Below the pieces are notes generated by a model, which saw only the letters and a program-made list of their open reading frames with translations, was not told the origin of the DNA and ran no database searches. This document shows positions 49,059 through 58,221 of a stretch of DNA of 64,000 nucleotides, piece by piece. The DNA is from Robiginitalea biformata HTCC2501 (GTDB lineage: Bacteria > Bacteroidota > Bacteroidia > Flavobacteriales > Flavobacteriaceae), in contig NC_013222.1 in NCBI RefSeq assembly GCF_000024125.1, positions 744,001 to 808,000 on the forward strand, in the 5' to 3' direction. Position numbers and translations under genes: made by a program. Positions within the stretch are counted from its first letter, which is position 1. Every line of letters starts with the position of its first letter.

Positions 49059-49490
49059 ATGAAAATAGCCATTGGAAACGACCATGCGGGTACCGAGTAC
49101 AAGCTGGCCATTGTGGGTTTGCTAAAATCCATGGATATCGAAGTAATCAACCACGGCACCGACGGTACGGACGGAGTGGATTATGCGGATTTTATCCATC
49201 CGGTTGCCACGGATGTCGCTTCCGGGGAGGCAGACCTGGGGATTGTGGTATGCGGCAGCGGGAACGGTGCCTGTATGACTGCCAACAAGCACCAGGAGAT
49301 CCGGGCGGCCCTCTGCTGGAACAAGGAAATCGTTTCCCTGGCTCGGGAACACAACAATGCGAATATACTGGGCCTGCCGGCGCGGTTCCTGGCCATTCCC
49401 CAGGCGCTTGAGATGGTGCGAACTTTCCTGGATACGCCTTTTGAAGGCGGCCGCCACCAGAGGCGAATCGAAAAAATACCCTGTTACTGA
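49059..49490 (+). CDS. rpiB: Ribose-5-phosphate isomerase B (or related sugar-phosphate isomerase)
   Basis: 143 residues. Interconverts ribose 5-phosphate and ribulose 5-phosphate in the pentose phosphate pathway. Family motifs: GNDHAG near the N-terminus and CGSGNG carrying the catalytic-region Cys, followed by AREHNNANILGLPAR. The GSGNG loop (often GTGIG elsewhere) is a common variant in Bacteroidota. It starts 17 nt after the cassette repeat and is followed by the CDF gene 42 nt later. Confidence 0.9.
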   Translation: MKIAIGNDHAGTEYKLAIVGLLKSMDIEVINHGTDGTDGVDYADFIHPVATDVASGEADLGIVVCGSGNGACMTANKHQEIRAALCWNKEIVSLAREHNNANILGLPARFLAIPQALEMVRTFLDTPFEGGRHQRRIEKIPCY

Positions 49491-49532
49491 ACCAGGAGTT
49501 TTGTGCGTAAGTGCCAGCTGAATTGAGGATCC

Positions 49533-50444
49533 ATGGGACACTCCCACCATCACCACCACCATCATCCCACCACAGGCGGTCGCAACCTGTTGATATCCAT
49601 CGTCCTCAATATCCTGATTACGATTGCCCAGGCTGTGGGAGGTTTCCTTTCCGGCAGCCTTTCCCTGCTATCGGATGCCCTGCACAACCTGAGTGATGTA
49701 CTCTCCCTGGTCATCAGCTATATCGCCAATGTACTCACCCGGCGAGAACCTTCAACCAGCAAGACTTTTGGTTATAAGCGGGCGGAGATTATCGCCGCCT
49801 TTGTAAACTCGGCTTCCCTGATCGTAATCGCAGTTTTTCTGATTATTGAAGCTGTAGAGCGATTCCTCGAACCCCAATCCATCGATTCGGGCATCGTTAT
49901 CTGGCTTTCCCTCCTGGGCATCCTGGCCAACGGGTTCAGCGTGCTGCTCATCCGGAAGGATTCCGGGAAAAACATGAACATGCGATCCGCCTACCTGCAC
50001 CTGCTCACGGATATGATGGCTTCGGTAGCTGTCCTTGCCGGGGGCATATTGATGTATTATTTCAATTGGTTCTGGATCGACCCGGCCCTGACAATCGCCA
50101 TTGCGCTCTACCTGATCTATATGGGGTACGACCTGCTCCGTTCTGCTACGCGGGTGTTGATGCTGTTTAGCCCGGACCATATCCGGGTGCAGGAAATCGT
50201 AGGGAGTATCAGCGCCCTGGATGCGGTGAAAAACGTGCATCACGTCCACTTGTGGCAGCTCAACGAGGACTCCATCCACCTGGAGGCACACATCGACTTT
50301 CACAGCGACATCCTCCTGTCGGAATTCGAGGTCATCCTGTCTGAAATCGAAAGAAAAATGCTCCGGGATTACGGGATCAACCACCTGAGCATCCAGCCGG
50401 AATTCGGCAAATGCGACAGCAAGCAAATTATCGCCCAGCACTGA
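49533..50444 (+). CDS. Cation diffusion facilitator (ZitB-type zinc exporter)
   Basis: 303 residues. The N-terminus MGHSHHHHHHHPTTGG is histidine-rich, a natural metal-binding tail. Six membrane helices carry the zinc-site residues in SDALHNLSDVLSL and HLLTDMMASVAVL, and the cytoplasmic C-terminal domain ends around LSIQPEFGKC. It exports zinc or similar divalent ions against protons. The GNAT gene starts one nucleotide after its stop codon. Confidence 0.92.
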   Translation: MGHSHHHHHHHPTTGGRNLLISIVLNILITIAQAVGGFLSGSLSLLSDALHNLSDVLSLVISYIANVLTRREPSTSKTFGYKRAEIIAAFVNSASLIVIAVFLIIEAVERFLEPQSIDSGIVIWLSLLGILANGFSVLLIRKDSGKNMNMRSAYLHLLTDMMASVAVLAGGILMYYFNWFWIDPALTIAIALYLIYMGYDLLRSATRVLMLFSPDHIRVQEIVGSISALDAVKNVHHVHLWQLNEDSIHLEAHIDFHSDILLSEFEVILSEIERKMLRDYGINHLSIQPEFGKCDSKQIIAQH

Positions 50445-50445
50445 T

Positions 50446-50898
50446 ATGGATATAAAACTCTTTCGCTTTGACGAGTTGAGCACCCGGCAACTCTACGATG
50501 TATTGAAACTGCGGTCGGAAATCTTTGTGGTTGAACAGGAATGTATCTACCTGGATCCGGACGGGAAGGACCAACCGGCTTACCATTTGTTGGGCTATGA
50601 GGGCGATATGCTGGCAGCCTATACCCGGATCTTTGCCCCGGGCGACTACATGGACCGGGCGAGTATCGGCCGGGTTGCCGTTGCGGAAGCCTGCCGCGGC
50701 CGGGGGTATGGCCGTGAAATAATGAAGGCCTCCCTGGAGGCCGTTGTGGATATATTGGAATGCAATGAAGTAGCCATTTCCGCCCAGGCCTACTTAAGGC
50801 AGTTCTATGCGGATTTCGGTTTTGAGATTTCCGGGGACGAATACCTGGAAGACGGCATTCCCCACATCAAAATGCTATGGCGGGCTGAATCCGGTTAA
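50446..50898 (+). CDS. GNAT acetyltransferase (ElaA-type)
   Basis: 150 residues. The GNAT acetyl-CoA motif is visible as GRVAVAEACRGRGYGREIM, and the N-terminal LRSEIFVVEQECIYLDPDGKD block is typical of the ElaA family. Substrate unknown. It is one nucleotide from the zinc transporter gene and converges with the small gene after it. Confidence 0.9.
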   Translation: MDIKLFRFDELSTRQLYDVLKLRSEIFVVEQECIYLDPDGKDQPAYHLLGYEGDMLAAYTRIFAPGDYMDRASIGRVAVAEACRGRGYGREIMKASLEAVVDILECNEVAISAQAYLRQFYADFGFEISGDEYLEDGIPHIKMLWRAESG

Positions 50899-50914
50899 CC
50901 GGCTACCACGCCTT

Positions 50915-51292
50915 TCACGTAACCTTGATGGGTTGTTTGTTCCCGAGGTTCAACTCCTGCAGGAGCGTATCGGTAAATTTGTAATGTCCGCGGAAGGTGA
51001 TAATCCGGAACCGGTTCGACTTCATCCGGCTCAGCGTATCGAGGAAGACCCATTTGGATTTCAGCATGGTGGGCTTTTCCGACTTCAGGCTGATATCAAA
51101 GAGGTATTTCCTGCCGTTTTTGGTGGCCGTTATATCCGGCGTGACCGGGTTTCCGGTGCTTTTTTTGATATAGGATTTCGGGGATTCAAACCCCTCCATA
51201 TCCGCTTTGATGTTGTTGAACCCTCTTGCCTCCAAATGCTGGATGGACTTCTCCAGAATTTCCTGATTTTCTTTCTTTTCTACTTTGATCAT
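50915..51292 (-). CDS. Hypothetical protein with possible PD-(D/E)xK nuclease-like core
   Basis: 125 residues, lysine-rich. The pattern TPDITATKNGRKYLFDISLKS contains PD (52-53) and an acidic residue twelve residues later (D66), as in PD-(D/E)xK nuclease folds, but the expected Lys two positions after the acid is absent (Ser instead; Lys at 70). It may be a degenerate or divergent member. No signal peptide. Single minus-strand gene between two convergent neighbours. I do not recognise the family. Confidence 0.55.
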   Translation of the reverse strand: MIKVEKKENQEILEKSIQHLEARGFNNIKADMEGFESPKSYIKKSTGNPVTPDITATKNGRKYLFDISLKSEKPTMLKSKWVFLDTLSRMKSNRFRIITFRGHYKFTDTLLQELNLGNKQPIKVT

Positions 51293-51374
51293 AACTAGTA
51301 AAATAGACGAATTTTTGTAACTGCCAAATTCCGGAGGCTAATTAACATAATCATAAGGTTTTAGCGATCGAAAA

Positions 51375-52460
51375 TCAATCGATTGCAACCGTTTTCCCGG
51401 ATTTATAGGAAGCGTCGGCCGCCAGAACGATCCGCAGGCTGTTCACCGCATCCCGGAGGTGGTCCCCCAGGTCGGCGTCGTTGCGGATCGCATCCAGGAA
51501 AAATTCCTGCTCCAGCCGGCAAAGACCGTCGTGGTCCGGTTCGTCTGCAGTACTGATGATTTCGTCCTCCCTGAGGAATTCGCCGTCAGGGCCCGTGGCG
51601 CTGTGGTGCAGCCTGAGGCTCCCGGTTTGGGTGTGGCCCTCCACGTCGTCCGAACCGCCCGCCGCGGTGTCCTGGATGGAAACCGACCCCTTTGGCCCCA
51701 TGACGTCCTTTATAAAAAATGCGGTTTCGCTAACCATGGGCCCCCAGCCGGCTTCGTACCAGCCAACAGACCCGTCCTCAAAGCGCACCTGCAACTGGCC
51801 GTAGTTATACATCTCCGGGTCTATTTCGTCGCTCAGGCGGGCGCCAATGGCGCTGACGCTTACGGGGCGGGACCCCGTCATCAGGCACATGATATCCACG
51901 TAATGTACCCCGCAATCCACAATCGGGGACATGGATTGCATCAGTTGCCTGTGCGTATACCAGGTGGCCCCGGAACTCTGTTGGTTGAGGTTCATGCGCA
52001 TCACCAGCGGTTTTCCAAGCGTTCGGGCAATTTCCACAAACTGCGACCAGGCCGGATGTACCCGCAGGATATATCCAACCACCAGCTTTAACCGGTTTTT
52101 ATGGGCGAGGTCCACAAGTTCCCGGGCTTCCTCCACGGTAAGTGCCAGGGGTTTCTCCACAAAAGCATGGCAACCCGCATCCAGGGCCTCCCGGACAATT
52201 GCTGCATGCGTATCCGGATAGGTGTTGACAGATACGGCATCCGCCGGGGTGTCGGACAGCGCCTCTCCCAGGCTTGCAAAGGTGGGGTAGCCGCCGAGTT
52301 CTGCAGACAGTTTTTCCCGGCTTTCCGGGGATCTGCTTACCAAACCCGTGATTTCAAAGCCCTCCATGGCGTGGTAGGCCCGGGCATGGCTGGCACCCAT
52401 ATTGCCGCAACCCACTACTACGATGCGGATCGGGTCGTTCATGTGCGTTGGATTTTTCAT
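51375..52460 (-). CDS. Gfo/Idh/MocA family NAD(P)-dependent oxidoreductase
   Basis: 361 residues. N-terminal Rossmann motif VVVGCGNMGASHARAYHAM, then EKPLALTVEEARELV carrying the conserved catalytic-region Lys, and the GFO C-terminal domain. An internal ATG six codons in (52442) is an equally good start. It begins 11 nt after the PQQ-type dehydrogenase on the same strand, so the two are likely co-transcribed; a joint role in sugar oxidation is an inference. Confidence 0.88.
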   Translation of the reverse strand: MKNPTHMNDPIRIVVVGCGNMGASHARAYHAMEGFEITGLVSRSPESREKLSAELGGYPTFASLGEALSDTPADAVSVNTYPDTHAAIVREALDAGCHAFVEKPLALTVEEARELVDLAHKNRLKLVVGYILRVHPAWSQFVEIARTLGKPLVMRMNLNQQSSGATWYTHRQLMQSMSPIVDCGVHYVDIMCLMTGSRPVSVSAIGARLSDEIDPEMYNYGQLQVRFEDGSVGWYEAGWGPMVSETAFFIKDVMGPKGSVSIQDTAAGGSDDVEGHTQTGSLRLHHSATGPDGEFLREDEIISTADEPDHDGLCRLEQEFFLDAIRNDADLGDHLRDAVNSLRIVLAADASYKSGKTVAID

Positions 52461-52471
52461 GTCCGTTTGTT

Positions 52472-54703
52472 TTATTCGGTTTTCAGCGAGAAAGCAATGA
52501 TGGAATTTCCCGGAGGCGTCCCGAGTTTTTCGCCCCCGCAGGCCAGGGCGATGTATTGCCGGCCGCCTGCTTCGTAAATTGCCGGGGTGGCAAATGCAGC
52601 TGCCGGCAACCGGTATTCCCAGAGCAGCTGGCCGGTATCCCGGTCAAAGGCGCGGAAAAAACCGTCCTTGGTGGCCCCGATAAACAACAGGCCGTTTTCG
52701 GTGACTACCGGCCCGCCGTAATTTTCGGTCCCCGTCGGGCGTTCCCCGCGGGCTTTCAGCGATTCTGTATCCCCCAGGGTAACCTGCCAGAGGTATTCCC
52801 CGGTGTTCAGGTCGATGGCGTGCAGCGTTCCCCAGGGAGGGGCAATGCCGGGCAGCCCGTTGGCATCCAGAAATTTATGGTATCCGTCGTGTTGGTAGGG
52901 AAGTGGCCTGCCTTCCTCCCCGGGCTCCCCTGCCACGACCTCCTGTTTGTCTCCCGGCGCGGCCTTGTGGTCTCCTGCCGCACCCGTGTTGTATTCCGCC
53001 GCGTCCAGTTCCAGCAGGTAGGCTGCCAGCGCATCCTGTTCGGCTTCCGTGAGCTGGGGAAAACCGGGCATCATGCCTTTGCCTTTGGAAATAAGCGTTT
53101 TAAATGTTTCAGGGGTATACGTTGAACCCACCCCGATCAGGGACGGGTATCCGCTGGCAGCCACCCCCTTGCGGTCCGGCTGGTGGCAAAGGGCGCAATA
53201 CGTCAGATAGATGCGTTGCCCGGCCGGCAGGTCCTCGTCCGGGACCTGCGTCTCGCTCATCGAGAGGATCCAGGCCATCTCATTGGAATTCACATACAGG
53301 ATGCCCTTTTCCGGATCTGCCGCGGCCCCGCCCCATTCGGCGGCCCCATCGTAGCCGGGCAGCAGGAAAACCGGGTCCGTGGAAGGCGGCGCATACAGCC
53401 GCTTGTCGGATTTGTTAAACAGCGCCAGCAGGGAGTCCCGGTCCGGGGCATAGGGGCTGATGTCCGCTTCGGTGAGGTAGCGCGCCTGTCGGGCATAGGG
53501 TGCTGGTTTTACCGGGATAGGCTGGGTGGGCCAGGCGGCTTCGCCCTGCAGGGTGGAAGCCGGGACGGGCACTTCCTCGATGTCGAACAGGGGTTCCCCC
53601 GTGATTCGGTGGAACAGGTATACATAGCCCTGTTTGGTAACCTGGGCTACTGCGGGGACGGGGGTTCCGTCCCGCATGACGGTCAGCAGGTTCGGCGGGG
53701 CGGGCGGGTCGCGGTCCCAGATGTCGTGATGCGTAAACTGGAAGTGCCAGAGCCGCTCCCCCGTGTTGGCATCCAGGGCCAGGAGCGTATTGGCAAAAAG
53801 GCCGGCACCCCGTCGGTCTCCGCCATAAAAATCCGGGGCTGCAGACCCGGTGGGGACGTACAGGATTTCGTTCCTGGCATCCAGCGCCATACCCGCCCAG
53901 TTGTTGGCCGCGCCCACCACCGGGCTTTCCCGTATGTTCGGGTCTTCCCAGGTGTCCGCTCCGAATTCCCCGGCCAGGGGAATGGTGTGGAAAACCCAGG
54001 CCACCTCCCCGGTGATGGCGTTAAAGGCGATGATATCCCCGGGCGCACCCCCCGGCCCTTCCGAGATCCGGAGGGGCATGATGATCAGGTCTTTAAATAC
54101 CGTTCCGGGCGTATTGGAGATCACGAATTTATCCGCTGCCGAAGCCGGCAACCCGGAGCGCAGGTCGATTTTTCCACCGGAGCCAAAACCTTCAACAGGG
54201 GTTCCCGTACGGGCGTCCAGCGCATACAGGTCCGAGCCCACGGTATAGAGGATGCGCTTGTCATCCCCCCGCTCCCAGTAGCTGACCCCCCGGCTCGTGG
54301 AATGCCAGGCGTTCAGGGTATCCCCGAAAACCCAGAGTTCCTCCCCCGTACGGGCGTCCAGGGCAAAGGCGCGCAGGGCGGCCGTTACCCCGTAGATGAC
54401 GGTGTCCACCACCAAAGGATTCATCTGCATCTGCCCGCTGTCCGGCGCCCGGTATTCCCATGCAACTTCCAGGTCGCGGACGTTTTCCCTGTTAAACTGG
54501 CTGAGCGTACTGAAATGGCTTCTTCCGGGATCGCCCAGGTAGTCCTTCCAGGTGGTAAAATCGGCCGCATGGGTGAACGATGTATCCGGTTCTTCCCCGC
54601 AGCCGCAGAACAGGGCGGCTATCCAAACCGTGCAGAGGATGGCCCGCAGGTGCAGGGTATGGGTTTTCAACCGGGGATACCGTGGGCAATAGCTCCGTAT
54701 CAT
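52472..54703 (-). CDS. PQQ-dependent-type dehydrogenase with cytochrome c domain, lipoprotein-like signal
   Basis: 743 residues. A hydrophobic N-terminal segment ending ALFCGCGEEPD suggests a lipid-anchored protein. Repeated beta-propeller blades carry Trp-docking pieces (ALDARTGEELWVF, ALDANTGERLWHF), as in quinoprotein glucose/alcohol dehydrogenases. A cytochrome c module is inserted near residue 495-570 with heme motif CALCH and the later PGFPQLTEAEQDALAAYL. It should oxidise a sugar or alcohol in the periplasm and pass electrons to the respiratory chain. Cofactor identity (PQQ) is inferred from the family; no pqq biosynthesis genes other than the PqqB-like gene at 55643 are seen. Confidence 0.87.
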   Translation of the reverse strand: MIRSYCPRYPRLKTHTLHLRAILCTVWIAALFCGCGEEPDTSFTHAADFTTWKDYLGDPGRSHFSTLSQFNRENVRDLEVAWEYRAPDSGQMQMNPLVVDTVIYGVTAALRAFALDARTGEELWVFGDTLNAWHSTSRGVSYWERGDDKRILYTVGSDLYALDARTGTPVEGFGSGGKIDLRSGLPASAADKFVISNTPGTVFKDLIIMPLRISEGPGGAPGDIIAFNAITGEVAWVFHTIPLAGEFGADTWEDPNIRESPVVGAANNWAGMALDARNEILYVPTGSAAPDFYGGDRRGAGLFANTLLALDANTGERLWHFQFTHHDIWDRDPPAPPNLLTVMRDGTPVPAVAQVTKQGYVYLFHRITGEPLFDIEEVPVPASTLQGEAAWPTQPIPVKPAPYARQARYLTEADISPYAPDRDSLLALFNKSDKRLYAPPSTDPVFLLPGYDGAAEWGGAAADPEKGILYVNSNEMAWILSMSETQVPDEDLPAGQRIYLTYCALCHQPDRKGVAASGYPSLIGVGSTYTPETFKTLISKGKGMMPGFPQLTEAEQDALAAYLLELDAAEYNTGAAGDHKAAPGDKQEVVAGEPGEEGRPLPYQHDGYHKFLDANGLPGIAPPWGTLHAIDLNTGEYLWQVTLGDTESLKARGERPTGTENYGGPVVTENGLLFIGATKDGFFRAFDRDTGQLLWEYRLPAAAFATPAIYEAGGRQYIALACGGEKLGTPPGNSIIAFSLKTE

Positions 54704-54767
54704 AATAATAAAAATTAAAGGAACTAAAATTAAGGAATTACCGCTGATGACGATTTATCCTGCCCGG

Positions 54768-55643
54768 CTAGTGCCCTGTCCCGAAAAGATCGCGCCCAAT
54801 TTCCCGGACACCGCCAGCGTATGAGGACCCGAACAGGTTCAGGTGGACCAGCAGGTAGTAGAGCTGGTATATGGCCCTTCGGCGGGATTCCCCTTCGGCC
54901 GGGGGCAGCACGCTGTGGTATCCCTGGTAAAAATCAGGGGGGTACCCGCCGAAGAGCCGGCTCATCGCCAGGTCCACTTCGCTGTGCCCGGCGTAAACAG
55001 CAGGATCTATGAGCACAGCCCTGCCCGCTCGGTCAATCAGGTGGTTGCCGCCCCACAGGTCGCCGTGCAGGAGGGCGGGCTGTACCTCCCCGGCGGATGT
55101 CCGCAGCCAGCGCGCCACGGCAGCCGGCTTTGGGATTTCCGACGGCGCCAGCAGCCCGCTGGAAACGGCCCGCTCGTATTGAGGCGCCAGCCGGCGGGTG
55201 GCGTAAAAATCCGCCCAGTCCGGCCCGGGTGTATTGCTTTGGGGCAGGCTGCCGATGAAATTGTCGCCAGGCCAGCCAAAGTGCTCCTGCGGCTCGCTGT
55301 GCAGTTCGGCCAGTTGGATTCCGAAGGCCCGGTATTCCCCTGGGGTCCCGGGCCGGGATTCGATGAATTCCAGGACCAGGCAACCCCCCGTTACCAGCGG
55401 GAAAACGCAGGCTATTTCCGGAACCCGGATCGTGCCTGTCCGGGAAAGGGCGCGAAGGCCCTCCGCCTCGGCCCGCAGTTGTTGCAACCCGCTTTCCCCT
55501 TCCATGGTTTTTGCGAAGAACATTTCCCCCGGGGTTTTCACGCGGTAAGCCGAGGCGATATCCCCACCCCGTACCGGGGTCACCGACAGGATACGTTTTC
55601 CAAGCTGGGAGGCCAGGGCCTCATGCAGGGATACGGAAGCCAT
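54768..55643 (-). CDS. Fructosamine kinase family protein
   Basis: 291 residues. Kinase-like fold with the catalytic HGDLWGGNHL and metal-binding IDPAVYAGHSEVDLAM motifs. Fructosamine-3-kinases phosphorylate glycated amines on proteins so that they fall apart; bacterial members act on ribulosamines or free glycated compounds. It starts inside the stop codon of the PqqB-like gene (TAATG overlap), a strong sign of coupling. Confidence 0.9.
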   Translation of the reverse strand: MASVSLHEALASQLGKRILSVTPVRGGDIASAYRVKTPGEMFFAKTMEGESGLQQLRAEAEGLRALSRTGTIRVPEIACVFPLVTGGCLVLEFIESRPGTPGEYRAFGIQLAELHSEPQEHFGWPGDNFIGSLPQSNTPGPDWADFYATRRLAPQYERAVSSGLLAPSEIPKPAAVARWLRTSAGEVQPALLHGDLWGGNHLIDRAGRAVLIDPAVYAGHSEVDLAMSRLFGGYPPDFYQGYHSVLPPAEGESRRRAIYQLYYLLVHLNLFGSSYAGGVREIGRDLFGTGH

Positions 55644-56590
55644 TAAAGCCGGAATTTTTGGCCCTGGCGCGCTATGCGGTATCCGGCCGCGCGGGTGGAT
55701 TGGCTTGCGGCACTATCCGGGTCCAGGAGCGGGTTCGTGTGGTTCAGGTGGATAAAATGCACTTTGCGTCGCATCGCGGCGGGAAGGTTGTCCCAGCGCC
55801 CACGGCTTTCGGACACAAACGGATGGGGGATTTGTGAAATATCCCGGTAACCGATTTCAGCAGCGTCGTAAAAGGTAGCGTCCACAAATGCGACGTCTAC
55901 TTCGGAAAGCAGCCGTTCAATAGGGGTCTCCCAGCGCTCCCATTTGTCGATATCCGGAATAAAAAGGACTTTTTGCCGGGGACCGCGGATCAGGAAGCCC
56001 ACGGTCTCCGAATATTCATCCCGGTGGGGGACTTGCAGCGGGGTCACCTCCAGGGATTCCCCGAGGGTGACGACCGCTCCTGCGCGCAGCGGCTCCAGAC
56101 GGATGTTTCCCGAGGCCACCAACTGGCTCCACGGCCCATTTTCCTCCAGGAAGGAGCGCATTCGAGGCATGGCAAATACAGGTACCTGCCGGGCTCCAAG
56201 GGCCTCTTTCCCCAGGAACATCAGGCCCGTGTAATGTCCGATATGCGCATGGGTCAGGAAAATTCCGTCGGGGACCGCATCGGGCTCCCCCCTGCCCACG
56301 CGGCCCAAATCGTGGAGTTGCCGGCTGATATCCGGGGTAGCCTCAAAGAGGTAGCGTTTGCCGCTGCGCGCATCGGAAATCCCCAGGGAGACGACCATGC
56401 GGCCTGGGTCCGGCGTTTTTTGCAAGGGGGCGCAGCATGAGCGGGCGCATCCGATGTGCGGGGAACCCCCGTCCTGCACCGTGCCCAGGACAACAAGGGT
56501 TACCCCCGCATTCTGGCTCTCCGCAACAGATTGCCCGGAGACGATGAATCCCGGAATACATATAAGGAGTATCCCAAGCAACCGGTTCAC
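55643..56590 (-). CDS. Secreted PqqB-like metallo-beta-lactamase-fold hydrolase
   Basis: 315 residues. A signal peptide (1-20, ending VSGQ) is followed by LGTVQDGGSPHIGC, the PqqB-family entry, and a metal site FLTHAHIGH (His114, His116, His119) that keeps three histidines, while the usual Asp of HxHxDH is Gly. A later IPDIDKWERW adds an acidic ligand. Classical PqqB helps PQQ maturation or transport; secreted relatives in Bacteroidota have unknown roles. It overlaps the S41 protease stop by 4 nt (ATGA) and precedes a fructosamine kinase and a quinoprotein dehydrogenase. Confidence 0.82.
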   Translation of the reverse strand: MNRLLGILLICIPGFIVSGQSVAESQNAGVTLVVLGTVQDGGSPHIGCARSCCAPLQKTPDPGRMVVSLGISDARSGKRYLFEATPDISRQLHDLGRVGRGEPDAVPDGIFLTHAHIGHYTGLMFLGKEALGARQVPVFAMPRMRSFLEENGPWSQLVASGNIRLEPLRAGAVVTLGESLEVTPLQVPHRDEYSETVGFLIRGPRQKVLFIPDIDKWERWETPIERLLSEVDVAFVDATFYDAAEIGYRDISQIPHPFVSESRGRWDNLPAAMRRKVHFIHLNHTNPLLDPDSAASQSTRAAGYRIARQGQKFRL

Positions 56591-58221
56591 GGCCCCTGCA
56601 GGATTTCGCTGTATCGCCGGGGCTGCCCCAGGACTTCCCGGGCGGTCAGGATGGCCGCGTCTTTCTCCAGGTAATATTCGTAGAGCCCTTCCCGGTAGAA
56701 ATAACGCTTGATGATTTCGTCCTCCAGCTGCCGGGTGATTTCGTCCGAATAGGTGTCCAGGGCCCGGAGCTTGCTTTTCTCGATGTCCGCCAGGAGCGTT
56801 TTAAAGTCGTTTTCGATGGTTTCCGTGAAAATGACTTCCTCCCGGTCGGTCAGGGCCTTTTCAAGGGCCTTCTCCGTCCGCGTTTCAAACGAAAAACTGC
56901 TGCCGGTAACGTGGTCCGTAAACTCCTGGTAGACTGCAGGGGTCAGTTCAAATTCTGCGGGGTTGTCCAGGGTGTGATCGTAGTAGTATTTGGTGGCGAA
57001 ATCAAAAATGACGTGGTTCTGGACCAGGGCCCGGATGAGTTCGTTGGATTTCAGCTCATCGATGGGGATGTCCGGCTGGACCCCGCCCCCGTCGGTCACC
57101 TTCCGGCCGTTCCGCGTTTTGAATTCCTGGAATTCCGTATTCCGCACGGCGTTCCCCGATTCGTCCCGGTTCCAGTAGTCCAGTGCCTGGATGCATCGTC
57201 CCGAAGGGGTGTAATACCTGCTGATGGTTACCTTCAATTGCGTGCCGTAGGTGAGTTTCAGGGGCCGCTGTACGAGTCCCTTTCCAAAACTCCGCGCCCC
57301 GATAATCACTGCCCGGTCCAGGTCCTGCAGCCCGCCGGATACGATTTCACTTGCCGAGGCACTTTGGCCGTCCACGAGGATGGCCAGCGGGATTTCCGTA
57401 TCCACTGGCCGCTTCCGGGTCTCGTATTCCTGGTTGAATTTGGCAACTTTGGATTTCGTGGTGACGATCAATTCGCCTTTTGGCACAAACAGGTTGGTCA
57501 CGTTGATCGCCTCGGAAAGCAAGCCGCCGGGGTTGCCGCGCAAGTCCAGGATAATCCGTTCGGCTCCCTGTTCCTTGAGGTCCAGCAACGCTTCCTCGGT
57601 TTGGGAGGATGCCTTGGAGTTGAAGCGGGAGAGCACGATGTAACCTGTTTTATCATCCGCCATCCGGTAAAAGGGCACGGCGTCCACCTCAATGGCGCTC
57701 CGCTCCACGGTTGTGGACTGCAGTTTCCCCTGCCGCAGAAAGCTCACGGAAACAGACGAATTGTTGGCCCCTTTCAGCAGCTCGGCCGCGTCGTCCTTGA
57801 AATCCGCAACGGAGATATCGCCGATGGTGACAATCTCGTCCCCCGCTTTCAGGCCGGCCCGGTCTGCCGGATACCCTTTGTAAGGCTCCACGATCACCAG
57901 GCGGTCTTCGTAGGACCGCACCAGGGCCCCGATGCCGGAGTATTCCCCGGCATTGTTGATTTTGTAGGCCTCCACGTCCTGTTCGTTGAGGAAGACCGTG
58001 TAGGGATCCAGCTCTTCGAGCATGTTCTTAATGGCCGAATCCATGAGTTCTGCAGGGTTCGTCTCGTCCACGTAGTTCATGTTGAGTTCCTTGAACAGGG
58101 TGGTGAATATTTCGATTTGCTTGGCGATCTCAAAAAAATCGCTTTTAAAGGCCGTAGTCGTCAGGAACAGGCCAATGGCCAGGACCGGGACAACAACCTT
58201 AGTCTTCAGTAACTGCTTCAT
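56587..58221 (-). CDS. S41 family C-terminal processing peptidase
   Basis: 544 residues. An N-terminal hydrophobic segment (about 8-24) is followed by a PDZ domain (GIGALVRSYEDRLVIVEPYKG, then AGLKAGDEIVTIGD) and the S41 catalytic core with serine in DGQSASASEIVSGG (about residue 287) and lysine in RSFGKGLVQ (about 311). It cleaves near the C-termini of envelope proteins. The start overlaps the end of rnpA by 23 nt. Confidence 0.92.
   Translation of the reverse strand: MKQLLKTKVVVPVLAIGLFLTTTAFKSDFFEIAKQIEIFTTLFKELNMNYVDETNPAELMDSAIKNMLEELDPYTVFLNEQDVEAYKINNAGEYSGIGALVRSYEDRLVIVEPYKGYPADRAGLKAGDEIVTIGDISVADFKDDAAELLKGANNSSVSVSFLRQGKLQSTTVERSAIEVDAVPFYRMADDKTGYIVLSRFNSKASSQTEEALLDLKEQGAERIILDLRGNPGGLLSEAINVTNLFVPKGELIVTTKSKVAKFNQEYETRKRPVDTEIPLAILVDGQSASASEIVSGGLQDLDRAVIIGARSFGKGLVQRPLKLTYGTQLKVTISRYYTPSGRCIQALDYWNRDESGNAVRNTEFQEFKTRNGRKVTDGGGVQPDIPIDELKSNELIRALVQNHVIFDFATKYYYDHTLDNPAEFELTPAVYQEFTDHVTGSSFSFETRTEKALEKALTDREEVIFTETIENDFKTLLADIEKSKLRALDTYSDEITRQLEDEIIKRYFYREGLYEYYLEKDAAILTAREVLGQPRRYSEILQGP

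Noticed and set aside
49032..49110. A full integron attC site after the NTF2-like gene
   Set aside because: Only one box (ATCTAAC) fits; no matching GTTRRRY partner is found within the next 100 nt, and no integrase gene is in the window.
49533..49570. A cloning His-tag because of the seven-histidine run in the CDF transporter
   Set aside because: Histidine-rich N-termini are natural in zinc CDF exporters and the run is followed by native sequence without any vector features.
53183..54718. Plus-strand frame of 511 codons opposite the quinoprotein dehydrogenase
   Set aside because: Shadow frame; the minus strand shows a full enzyme with heme motif and blades.
56911..58212. Plus-strand frame of 433 codons opposite the S41 peptidase
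   Set aside because: Shadow frame with no domain; the minus-strand protease has PDZ and catalytic motifs.
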